Positions 10,275 to 21,600 of a stretch of DNA of 64,000 nucleotides are shown piece by piece. Below the pieces are notes generated by a model. It had not been told where the DNA came from. It saw only the letters and a list, made by a program, of their open reading frames with translations, and did not search any database. Position numbers and translations under genes: made by a program. Source of the stretch: Drechslerella dactyloides (Eukaryota; Ascomycota; Orbiliomycetes; Orbiliales; Orbiliaceae); assembly GCA_020064725.1 (NCBI GenBank), contig JAGTWJ010000008.1, positions 682,001-746,000 on the forward strand, in the 5' to 3' direction. Within the stretch, counting starts at the first letter, position 1, and each line of letters opens with the position of its first letter.

Positions 10275-13200
10275 GGCTGGTAAGATAATGATTCGAAGTT
10301 CCGTGGTAACTATATGCTCCGCGTGATTGATTCTGTATTGCAAACTCCAGAGGTACAGAATGCTAGACCAAACCCGATATATCAGCTGGAGGAAGGTATG
10401 CCGTGTATACCGATAGCAGTCGACCGAGGTAAGAAGGACGTTGACCAAGGTATCGATATCAATTGATCATGCGTTTGGAATGATCACGGATACAGGTAAA
10501 TGTTTATGCAACGGAGGATGAGGCGAGTCGACGTGCAGGATAGGTAAAGGCAAGTCTGTATACAGATAATATAGCTCGGGGTCACATATGGTATCATGCG
10601 CACGGCAGCTGGATATCAGAATCTTTCAGCCTGGCGATGCGCAATCGACGTGCCCGGATACGGTGGGAGGTTGAAAGGAAAGAAAGAAGCGGACCCGCTC
10701 TTTTGTTTGCTTGCGATATTCCTGGGTGGTTGCGAAGTTTTTAAAAGCAGCAGCCTGGTTGCATTCGATGCATTCACGTTGATACAATTCGGACCAAACC
10801 ACCCATGCAGGCCTGGCCCCGATCTTAGTCATGACTGGCCGTCCCCTAATCTGGATGACTTCACCTGAACCCTCGCAGATCTTGCCACGGTTGGATTACT
10901 GCTGTGGAGAAGGCATGCGCTAGAACAACGTAAGAGCGCTAGAGCTCACTCGGTGTCGACGGCAGCGGACGTCGAGAATGCCTAGCAGCAGTCAAACGTT
11001 GTGTTAGTGTCGGGGACGGTCCATCGAGGAATTCAACCAGTCAGCTAGAAAGGTGGGTGATGTAACAAGGGTGCGCGGATGCAGTGGAGGTGGCACATGC
11101 GCGCACCAAAAAAAGCATCCGCCGTGACTGCGTCGACGGTAGATGCAGATGGTACAGCATATAGCCTACAATCAGCAACTGCAGTATACGTAGGGGGCTT
11201 CGAATTCCAACCCGGTCATGCTTGACCGATTTGTAAACTCACCGTGTGTCGCGAGTCGCAAGCGGATACAGCACCGTCGCCATCTGTTCGACCTGAGGGA
11301 TGTTGTTGCATGTGGATAGCTATCACGAGAAGGCAGTAGCTAGTAGCGACTCAAAGGAGTGCCGGCGCCTTCGGAGCTTGTTGGCCTGCAGTTACAGCGC
11401 TACCGCGACGTTAGCTCTAGGGAGCCAACCAACCGGACAACTACGACAATGCAATCCTTCCGCCCGCACTAGCATTCGAGGCCCCCATGCGAGGCAACGG
11501 GCTCGAGCTCCAATCCGCTCGTCCAGATGTCGGATTCCAGAAGAGCTTAAAGAGCTAGGTTACACCCACTAGCCTCAACGTGGAACGCCTGCAGGTGTCG
11601 AAGGCGTAATTGTTTGCAGATGTGTGCGCTGATGCTATTTCTATCTCGTTCCATTCACCGGCCTTCGGGCCAAGACGGTCCTTCAGGAACTCCAATGTTG
11701 GATACAAAAGCCATATCATCAGGTCCGGTCATCGGCAAGTCTTGCCTTTTCCCAGGCTTGCATCCCAAGCATGCATCTCTCGTCTCTTTCGCTCACTGCA
11801 CTGTCGACTTCCTGCCCAGCCATACCTACAGGTAGCTACATGCACAATGGCTAATGTAATTATGGAGCCTATACAAATATACAGCGAAACCAATATCACA
11901 CGGCTATACACCAAGACACTCCACTCAAAATCACGCGAAGCCTTCATATAGCATATAGCAATGCAAAGCTAGCCGTGAGCCGGATGCCATCATGGGCTTC
12001 GCTTGGCCAAATTTGGCCGATGACACCCGGTTCGCAGGCTCGATCGGTAACCCGCCCTGCGATTACTGTGCAGCTGTGGTTTAAGCGAGGCGACGGTCAA
12101 CGTGAACCTGGCACGAAAGGTGCACCGCCGTTGGATGGCTATTTGGTAAGCTACATGTTTCTTGTCCCGTTATCAAAAGACGGTGAAAGCCGTGCTCCAG
12201 AGTGGAGACTGGCCTCTGCTCCAGCAGGGGCGCTGCTGATTCGATTCGGTAGCCTTTTCCCGACGCAGATATCGGGCACTATGAAATCTATGGATGTCTG
12301 CGCCAGCGGCACCCCGTCTTGGTGGGCTGAGTAAGAAACCTGCAGCTGTCGCTGTACAGCTGTGTCGCGGAGTCCCCAAGGACAATTAAAGGTACAATTT
12401 TTACATATACAATGCAGCCTGTTCGCTGAGGAGCTTCGCCAGATGCGCGCTACATGCATGGCCATGTGGGGAATAGTGCAGTGCAGAGATACTTGCTTAC
12501 AAGAGCGCCGACCTGAGAGCTTGGAGTTGACCGATTGAGCTCACAAGAATGCATGCCCCCCGCGTATCTTTTTGGGAACCCACTTCCTCGGGATTTTGAG
12601 AAATGGTGTGCATGAGCTTGGATCTTCGAAATCCTGAGTTCACAGCAAACCTAAAACTTTTACCTGCCGCCCTTTGAGCAGGTGGCTACACGTTTATGAT
12701 TTTGTTTCCACGCTGCGGCTCCATGCATCTGTCAGTGCATACAATACATATATTCGAGCTCTCGCCTCGTACGAGGCCATTCGTCGTTACATGCCAAGAG
12801 CCACGCTGACTTGGACATATCGACATTGACGGGAAGACCCTGCAGATGTTTGATGCCTTGAGTAAGCTGCCTGCAAGTAAACAAATCGCATTTCTGGGCA
12901 CAAGTCTGTTTCATCAGAAAAGATGCTCCAAATAATATTTGCTGGTGATACTTCAGTGTACTTCAGTGCCCCGGTATGACTTTTTATCTGTCCGTAAATC
13001 GTGATCAGATAGTTGTCTCCCCAGCTAGACTGCTGGTGCTTTGACCGGCGAAGATCAGATATTACACGTTTCACAAGCACCGGCCGCAAGCGTTCGATTT
13101 GTCAACAGACCTATCGATGACCACGGTATTGATGCCGATTGGACACCTGGGGTAAAAGTCCGATAGAAACCGTGAGCCGATGGTAGGACCTTCGCGGGCC

Positions 13201-14716
13201 CAAGGACTGGCAGTTTGGTTTACGAGACAAGGAAGGACCTATACTGCTAACTGTGTCTTTAGAGACCTCACACCTTGATGCATATAGGGAGGCTGGCTTC
13301 GAGGCTAATAGGGAGGCAACTATAGAAGTACCCCAACTTGACATGCATACCGCCTTCGTCTTATCAATAGTCCCACAAGGTTGTGCTGCCCCCAGCGACG
13401 TCGCGTTGAGTTATATGCAAGGTAGTATAAATATATTGCCGTCTGTTGCAAGTTGGATTCCGCAAAAAAATCCTAAAAATATATCAATAGAATCCGAGTT
13501 GTATAAAGAGTGGTTGAGCTTCGCTATATCCCCTATTGACAAGTGATTATTTAAGTTTCAAGAGACCTGTTTATATTTATGTTGATGATATCATATCTGC
13601 ATATCTTTGCAATCGTGCGAAAGGTCTTCATTTCCATGGCCAATCGATAGAATCCCATTTTAAGAAGACAGCGGTCTACACGGACCTACGGGATTACGAA
13701 AAGTTGCCAAGTTGGTTGCAGCCATGCGGCTCCGGGATCATGGGTGCTCGAATCTGTTCAGCTGCCTGCAGTTTGTCTCGTGAACCAAATTGCCGTCCTT
13801 TGGCCTGCCATCAACATTCGCAATTGCAATATTGGGTGCCGTTAGGCAGTAGCTGTTGCGACATCGAAGGATGGGTTGAGCAAGAGCTCAGTTAATCCTC
13901 TCGATCTCAACAGGGGAAATTTATGGACATGCCGCACATTAAACGAAGACAAGCGATGTCGCCTTCCTGAAGGTGACTAGATATGAGCAGATTGCCAGCA
14001 TATCCCGTAGACACGTCAACGGCTTTCTTTCTTCGTTTCTTTTTATTTGCCCCCCGGGACGTTGAATGTCGCGGGGAGATGTAGAGCTGGACTGCGGGTA
14101 CCTATCGATATTGCAGAGCTGGTCTTTGCTTTAGTGCTTACTTGCCGGATCGCTTCGCCTCCCAGCTTCTTAAGCTTCCCGCCCACGGGCGCGAGTTTCG
14201 TTTTCCCGGATCGTCCAAGCCCACAGATTACTCAGCGCTCGATGCTGACTCGTGGTGTCGGTCCGTAATACTCTAAGACGTTGGGCAAAGGCCCAAGTCT
14301 CTCGTTCGAGCTCGCGCCATCAGATGACTATAGCGGCGGGCCAAAAATAAAGTTGTGTTTCCGTCCGAGTTTGCGTACGATGATATCATGAACAAGATGA
14401 CAGCTGCATGCCGGATCGCAGTCCAGTCTCCGTGGTCCGGCCCTGGTGCATGGTATTTTGGAACGTGGGTGCGGCATCCGGACAGCCGGAGCAGATGTGC
14501 GTTGCGCGGAAATCCATGGGCTTACATCCGTTGCCCGAACGGCTATCGTCAGCTAAGTCCGAGCCGAACGTCACGTCAACCTCCCCTCATGCCACACGAC
14601 ACCCGCCACTTTTTGTCTTCGCGATACTGCAACAACATAATATCGACACTACATTGAACATGGCATCTTCTGTCCATTGCCTATAGTCCCACCGTATCCA
14701 CCTAGGGCATATAGTC
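10275..14716. other. 4.4 kb intergenic region without a recognisable gene
   Basis: Lies between the minus-strand gene starting at 10274 and the plus-strand gene starting at 14717. Reading frames are short, lack introns of consistent phase and show no family motifs. The only structure seen is the inverted repeat at about 13.2-13.8 kb. The outer few hundred bases on each side are the two genes' promoters. Confidence 0.55.
13196..13806. repeat. imperfect inverted repeat pair flanking about 540 bp
   Basis: The left arm (about 13196-13230) reads, on the opposite strand, TTGTCTCGTAAACCAAACTG followed by CCAGTCCTTGGGCCC. The right arm (about 13773-13806) reads TTGTCTCGTGAACCAAATTG followed by CCGTCCTTTGGCC. 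The arms match over about 33 bp with a few substitutions. The interior codes only for short frames. The same TTGTCTCGT sequence occurs at 25.98 kb and 28.14 kb. It may be a degraded DNA-transposon fragment or two insertions of one small element in opposite orientation. Confidence 0.55.
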
Positions 14717-15541
14717 ATGGCAGCGCGACCCATGGCGGCAGCTCTGAAGAGAGCGTCTCTGTCGCCCTCATTCTTCACCTCGCCCCTCGCTCGCCGGACC
14801 AACCTACTCCATCCGCGATACTTCACTCCGAAAACGATACAGTCCGCTCAGAAGCCGTTACAGCGCTCCCTCTCACCGTTCTCCTCAGTCCTCAATGCCT
14901 TCCGAACCTCCAAATCGGCTCGGCTACCCACCCGCCGAGCATACTCTACAAATGCCTCACCGTCGACTACCAATGGCACCAACAACCTAACCGTCGGTCA
15001 GCGAATGCGCCAGCTCTTCAAAGAATACGGCTTTAGCGCCGTCGGTGTTTACTTCCTCCTCTCCGTCCTCGACTTTCCATTCTGCTTCCTCTTCGTCAAG
15101 GCCGTCGGCGCTGAAAAAATTGCGTACTACGAACACATCATCATCGACAAGTTCTGGAGCCTCATGCCAGAGTTTATACGGCAGTTCCGTCCCAAGGTCA
15201 TCAAAGAAGAACGGGCAGAAGCAGAAGCAGTGGCGCAAGGTATCGGTGGCGACATCGACTCTTTAGCGCATGGGGAAGGGATGAAGGAAGACATCAAAGC
15301 CTCTGGAAAAAGTAGCGCGAGCCTGGGAACTATCCTACTCTTGGCTTATGCAGTACATAAAAGTCTGATATTCATCAGGGTACCGCTGACGGCGGCTGTG
15401 ACCCCCAAGATTGTACAAAGGCTGAGGGGATGGGGCTTCAATATCGGGCAGAAGGGGGGTGTACGAAAGAGCGTCAAGGATGCCAGGGCAACCTTGAAGG
15501 AGCGGAGAGCAAGGTCGAAGAAAGACCTTGATGACGATTAG
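14717..15541 (+). CDS. mitochondrial DUF1279/FAM210-like membrane protein
   Basis: A single uninterrupted frame of 274 aa. The first about 75 residues are rich in Arg, Ser, Ala and Pro with almost no acidic residues, a typical mitochondrial presequence (ending near RRAYSTNASP). The DUF1279 core follows at about 95-235: QRMRQLFKEYGFSAVGVYF, a first membrane segment (LLSVLDFPFCFLFVKAVG) and, after a variable insert, the second segment ILLLAYAVHKSLIFIRVPLT with the PKIVQRLRGWGFNIG end. The C-terminus is a charged helix rich in Arg/Lys and Asp. This family (human FAM210, yeast Nat2-like) is mitochondrial and anchored in membrane; its molecular role is not settled. The start is chosen because it gives the full presequence. 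Confidence 0.88.
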   Translation: MAARPMAAALKRASLSPSFFTSPLARRTNLLHPRYFTPKTIQSAQKPLQRSLSPFSSVLNAFRTSKSARLPTRRAYSTNASPSTTNGTNNLTVGQRMRQLFKEYGFSAVGVYFLLSVLDFPFCFLFVKAVGAEKIAYYEHIIIDKFWSLMPEFIRQFRPKVIKEERAEAEAVAQGIGGDIDSLAHGEGMKEDIKASGKSSASLGTILLLAYAVHKSLIFIRVPLTAAVTPKIVQRLRGWGFNIGQKGGVRKSVKDARATLKERRARSKKDLDDD

Positions 15542-16510
15542 CTCTAACCAAGGGCATTGTGTTTATCCAATACATAAGCGCAGCGATGCCTTCTTTCCTA
15601 CCTTTGGGTCTCTGCGAACTAGACTCCTACCGATAATTCTCCACACTTATCTTGCTCTTGGGAGCCGTTGTATATTATACCTTCTCACAATGTACATATT
15701 TGTTCCGCCCGCGTTATGTACCATATGCATTGCCGTCGATTGATCCCGGCGGGTGTTTCTTTCTGATACACGGCCGGCTGTCGGCTATCCCATAAATCGG
15801 TACCGGACGCGGGACGCAAGGCGAACCGAAGAGACATTCAAATACCCTAAATCATTCATAGTTGAATCCTAGGATCCTAAGAGATATGTTTTATCGAATC
15901 CTAAGGCGATTGCCTGGCGCGGATATCTGGACGCGACAGTGCCGGCTTTCAATTGGCCCAATAATCGTTGGTGTGCATAACTCCAAGCGAGTTCGCGCGA
16001 AATCAGACGACAACTGCAGTTTACGAAGTGTGTACTCGGAAACCATGCATTTCTTGAACCCAATAGTAGTAGATTTTATCTATATTACTGTACAGCTGCT
16101 TTTGCAAGATTGAAAAATTGCAAACTTGCTTCAAATATATCGGGGGTGGTTTGCATGTGCATGTGGGTATCTTTTGATATATACAATTAAACGACGTGCG
16201 ATGAGATGTAAAAAAAGAATAGCAAGGGGAAAACACAATATATACTCGCAGGTGATTTGCACATCGTAACAAAATCGTATATATACTTGCATACTCAGAC
16301 TGGTAAACAGTCGCTGTGTGAGTATGCATGGGGGAGGCATGATCGAGTAAATCCGCTGAAAGAGACAATTCCGGATCCGGGTACCATGCTATGACATCGA
16401 CTGACTTCATCAAACCGCATTCGTAACGGAAAATAGACTATAAAGTGCATGCGCAAGGAGATCTAAGAGGCGAGAAAGACAGCGACCGAAAGACATCATG
16501 GCGTCAACGT
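15542..16510. other. convergent intergenic region, AT-rich
   Basis: The 3' regions of the plus-strand DUF1279 gene and the minus-strand TmpA-like gene meet here. It is rich in TATA and poly-pyrimidine runs. No gene or strong hairpin terminator was recognised. Confidence 0.5.
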
Positions 16511-18601
16511 TTAAGAGTCCCAGATGGCCCCGTAGGCAGGAATGCCGCGGGTTTCCATGCCGTAAACCACCTTCTTCGTTAGAGAAGGATTGCTGATGAT
16601 CACCACAGCTTCCGCTTGGGACTCTTGGACGAGACCCCAGACCAATTTGACCATGTCTGGCTTTCCGTGGACTCTGGTGTCCCAGATGATTGCCTTAGGG
16701 TCGGCCGAGAGGACGCCATTGACGATTTCTTCGCCGAAAGTTTCTTGCGGCTTCGGAGTCGACCACAGAACGCGGACTTTGATGCCGCTATTCTTTGCCG
16801 CGAGCAGAACTGGAAGGCATGGCCCGATACCAGAGCCCGTACCGACGATTACAGCGCTGTTGAAAAAGTGCGCAACGTTCATAACTCCGCGCGTCGGTAC
16901 ACCGCGAATCCACATCTTTGTCGGAGGGCTGTTGATATACTTGCTCGTCCAGTCTCCGGCTCTGCTGACAACCACGGAGAATCCCTTACGGTCGGGAACA
17001 GCGATAGTGGCGAAAGAGTGCCATTCCATCAACGGAGTGTCGGAAAGGCGGACGAACGATCCCGGGACCGGATTCTCCCGATAGTTGAAATGCAGACGGA
17101 TGGCATGGTTGGATAGTTTCTCAGGGATCACAATGACCTTCCGGAGATGTAGCCAGGGCGATGCGATGGAGGCCGTAATAATGATGAGGCACCAGAAACC
17201 AGGAGTCTTCAGTGTCGCTTGCGTTATGGAAGCGTTTGGTGCGGTGTAGTCGGTAATGAGCATGAAGTTCAAAATCCAGAACAGAATCAAGACAGTCCAG
17301 CCGCTGAATCTGTGGATTTGCTCAAACTGGTTGTGAATTCTGCGGCGGACGCTCGGGTACGCGAACGAGAGCATCAGCGTGAAGAGGAGCATGATTACAT
17401 ATGCGATGCCAAGGGTAGCAGCCGATATCGTTTTCCGGGTCGAATCGAGCGGGTTCGTACGGAAGGCATCAAACGAGGCTTGGACCACGAGGAACCCAAA
17501 CCAGAAAGTCGCCGATGCCGCACAGCCACTGTGAATGCCGCCCAAGTGGTAAACCTTTGCGGCATTTTTCCTAATCCACAACGGCCACGATCTCGGTACC
17601 CAACCAGCTAGAAAATTTTCACGAAATGTTAGCAGAGTCCTTCCTAAGGCAAAATTGCAATGTGGCTAATCGATAAATTTTTTCCTACACCTTCCTGTAG
17701 AAGTGGAAGGGAAGTGGGGATAAGTGTTGTATTTTGAACTTACCGATCCTGAATAGTGCGTTGATAACATTGTCCTGACGAATGCAGATGGCGATAAGCA
17801 AGTTCACACTGCAAGCCGTCGCAAGGGTAGGACAGTCGGTGCCAGTAATCAGAAGCCAGATGAAAGGTATCATGTTGGCGATAAAGATGACGCTGAATAT
17901 CCGTCGATAGATGATGAGTCCGATGTATCGCAGGTTGCGAACGGGCTTCGGCTGCTGCTTGTCGGGAAGCTGGCTCTCGAGGTAATCGTCCCATGATGCA
18001 CGATCATTGCTTTCATTGCCAGAGAAGGTGCTCGACGAGGATGAATAGGAAGTGCTGGACCCGGACCGGATTTCTTTGACGACGACCCTTGGTGGTGCTA
18101 GTAGATGTTCTGTAGATTGAGTCGACTTGAGGCCCTTCAGCCAGATTTCTAGCGCTCTCTCATCCGCCCGTCCTCCGAGCTTAGGCATCTGAGTAAGGGC
18201 GTGATACGACGCTGGACGAAGTTTTTCGTCCAGCTCGGACGCGAGTTGCTTTTCTATAAGTTGGACGTCGACGGTGTCCGGCGTAACGAAGGCATGAATC
18301 CTCCCTTCGCTCTCGATAGCTGCTGCTTCGGATACCCCCTCGCAAGCCTGTAGTTTATTGGTAGATGATGTTAGTTTGTTTCCGGTGTAAAAGTGCAATG
18401 TAAATCACTGTCAAAATTAAAAAAAGAGTACAGTGAATACAGTGAAGGGTGAAAGAAACTAAGATAGAGTGCAGGTCAGGCAAGACAACGAGAAGAAGTA
18501 TGGATATGCCGTACCTGCAGTCTCGAGACCACAGCATCTGTGGCTATTGTGGCTATTTTCGGCTCTGTTAGAGCTAGTGCTGCAGGAGTTTTATCAGACA
18601 T
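16511..18601 (-). CDS. TmpA-like integral membrane oxidoreductase with remnant adenylation-domain N-terminus
   Basis: Three exons (18515-18601, 17744-18347, 16511-17607), in phase, 595 aa. The N-terminus matches only the C-terminal subdomain of an acyl-adenylating enzyme: LQACEGVSEAAAIES, RIHAFVTPDTVDV, then ELDEKLRPASYHALTQMPK with GGRADERALEIW. A Ser-rich linker follows, then several membrane segments (IIYRRIFSVIFIANMIPFIW; GGIHSGCAASATFWFGFLVV; VIMLLFTLMLSFAY; WTVLILFWILNFMLI) with His residues in YHLGGIHSG and IHRFSGW. The C-terminal soluble part resembles a ferredoxin-reductase fold: PVPGSFVRLSD and a nucleotide-binding loop GTGSGIGPCLPVLLA. Aspergillus nidulans TmpA, a membrane flavoprotein influencing conidiation, has this layout as I recall it. 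Whether it moves electrons across the membrane here is inference. Confidence 0.82.
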
Positions 18602-21600
18602 TGCTGCGCAGGTACAATAAAATTAAATGCTCCGCGAAGTCTCGGAGATATAAAAGGGGTCTGATCCAGTGATGATCTATGCTTGAGTGCCTAAAATGAT
18701 TGTTTCAAAATGGAGGAGTAGCATACTTTTATATGTAACCAAGTGTCTCCAGAGTCCGGATCTTGCTATCAGGAGCTGTTCAAAGAGACATGGTCACGAC
18801 ATACGTCGATGCTGCCTGTCGGTAAGTTGTCAGTGATAAGATCCCTCTGTATTTCTTTTTTCTCCTCTTTTACTTTTTTTCTCTGTTCATTTCTTTTTGC
18901 ACGGGGAATGTGATGGCATGTCTACCTCGGTGCAAGGGAAGCCCAGATATCGAAACCTGCCCGTATCCGGTGTGTAGCTTCTGTACAACGGGCCGGGGAA
19001 TTCTTGCATGGTAGTTTCGCCCGAGACTGTTTGCATGGGGGGATTGAAGTACCCCAAGATGGTGAGGTTCGAGTGGTAAAACAGCCTACCCAGATCTGGA
19101 TCGTGCAGCCTTCCGAGCAGGGCTGTGAGCGACCTCTCCTGCGAGCGAAATGCTACGCATGAGCTCGCGAATTAGTCCTTTTAGAGTAAACCGAGCCTAC
19201 CACTGCGTTGCCCAACCCTTCCGAGGCGACACCATGTAACTACAGTATATCGAACGGTCAATGCTCTAGCTGGGCGTAATGGAAGCCTTCACAGTGGTGT
19301 CATTATCATTTTAGCATGATTTGCTAAAACTTAAACTTAATTACATCTTGACGTTTTCGTTTTACCGATTTTGTTTTGGACACCAGAAATACAACACCTT
19401 AGTCTCAATAACTTGTGATCGTCAAATGGACTTTGCTTCTAGAATGGATTATAAAGTTTTTCTCTTTCTTCAGGGCGGTGTCAGCTGTTTACTAACTTGC
19501 CGGATGCCGACTGTTAAAATTTAGTTGTAGCGAGTGTAGCATTGCCTGAGTGAGTTTTTGGTAATATAATTCATCCGCCAGTGCATTTGGGCACGAGATC
19601 GCCTGCCTGCCTGTTCGTCTTGTGGCTACTTGCCTCCGCCAACTGCTGGGTTTTGTTGGTTGCCAGTGAATATTGACAGGAACAGAGCTCTATCAGCAGG
19701 CTATTTGGTGGATTTGTCCATACGACTTCCTGATACGTAGACAGGACCCCTGACTAAATAGCTCTCTGAAGAAAAAAACCGGCATGCCGTTAAAAGCACT
19801 CGGCATTATCCCATATCGTGATTAGTGCCACGAAATTTGGTTACGTACACCAGAGTTTTTCCCAATATGATTGATTCTCGATAACGTTAACTTCGTATAA
19901 AATTATCACCAACGCAAGCCAATGAGTCCGATGTCACTCGGGATTCCCCGAAGCTCTGAGAAAATACTTGGCCATCAGGCATTAAACTGGATTCCCTGCT
20001 TGAGAATTTGGATTTTCCTGCATCTTCACCCTTCAAAATAGCAAAAGCCTAGGCGGGGTTTTATTAGATATTCAAATGCCAACTCTACACGGTGCTGGGG
20101 GTATATAAAAAAAAGAATCAAATCACGCTAATGACGCTAAGACTACCTCGAACGGTTTACCATAGCCGTGAACCCACTTTCGCAAAAAGTGATTTTCGTC
20201 GGCATTGTGAAAATCGGGTCTGGTGTGCTCTCTTGCGGGTCGTGGTCTGCACCTATATCTAGACATCTTGGGTGAAACATGCACCTCAAATTGCGCATAT
20301 GACGTGCGTTTCAGGATATTTTGTTCCGTCCAATTGACCCACTGATGCGCACACTATTCGGACCAGCTGCCAGCCAGGTGCACCGTTCACGGCATGTATG
20401 TAAATGTCAATGCAAGCTGTAGGCTGCCAGTAATCCCACGTGGGATGCATTGAATGCATATCTGATTGCCCAGACTCCCCCCAATACTACCCACGGGCCC
20501 CAAACCGAGGACATCTTGGTTCGAAAACGGCATCTCCCAAGCTTCCTCCCCGGAGCATGCATTTGAAGCCCGACTTTTTCATCAAGAATTTGCCCAGCCA
20601 TCGGGCTTTTGAATTTTCCTGGAAACTTGCTCAGATTGCCTCAGGGAAGGGGTGAATACCATCGGTGGCGTGGTTCTGATCTTGTCTTCCTCGATCGTGG
20701 CCGGTTTAAAGCGGAAAGTGCGTGTAATGTTTGTAACATGGCTAGCTTTCGTGAGCAACTGTATAACCTGCCCGGCGACTGCGGGGCACCGTGGGCCCAA
20801 GGGAGAGCCCGAAAGAAATGCAGAGGACCATCTGTCATGTTGTCTATGCCGATTCGTGCCATTGCATTTGCATTTGGCCCTGCGTTCCTCGCTTATCCGT
20901 CTCGCAAGAGCTGCCCAAAATGACGATTGGGGCAAACGTAGAGCCGTCGCAATCTGACAAAGGAGAGTCGGGCTGAAGGTATCGGCGACCAGTACCTGAT
21001 GTCCTGAGTGTATCAGAATGACGAATCGAGTCGATCAAGATGCTGGGCCCACTGCTCGACCTGATGTCTTGTGGTGCTCCATCCTGGGTCTCATGCCTCA
21101 TCGATTGTGCTCACTCCTAACAGGAACCGAAACGTTTCCCGTATCCGTTTCTGTCTGCCGCCCGAATTATCGATAGCAGCACGGCATCAGGCCATCAAGG
21201 GCAATCTACAGCACTAGCTCGTTTAGGGTTCGACGCGAAGTCGTATGGTCTAAAGGAGAGAATATTTATTCTGTAACAACGCGAGGAGGTTGAAGAGGCG
21301 CAGTTAGTGCGATTAAAAGCGGCCGACGCCTCACTGTTGCATTACAGACAACGCCTAATTTTGGGGACGCATCAAGCTCGGGCCGTACAAAGCCTATTGT
21401 GTTACGTTCATCGTATTGCGCTTAATTACGAGGTCTGGGCTTGGGTATCTCGTCTGTAACGTCGGTTGTATCTTTGCTCTAATCTCAGAGGCCCAACACG
21501 AAAATAGAACTACGAATTGTAACGACAACACTATTCTCGTCGTGTTCACAGCTGCGAAGCAGGCAAGCCACAGCCTCGGACGGAACTTTTGGCATTTGCG

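Noticed and set aside
13536..13895. A frame containing VYIYVDDIISAYL, suggestive of a reverse transcriptase YxDD box
   Set aside because: No other polymerase, integrase or protease motif lies in any nearby frame, and the stretch is far too short. Chance similarity is more likely.
20407..21101. Several overlapping frames of about 60-117 codons on both strands
   Set aside because: They overlap each other in all frames with no family resemblance, as expected from chance in a moderately GC-rich stretch.
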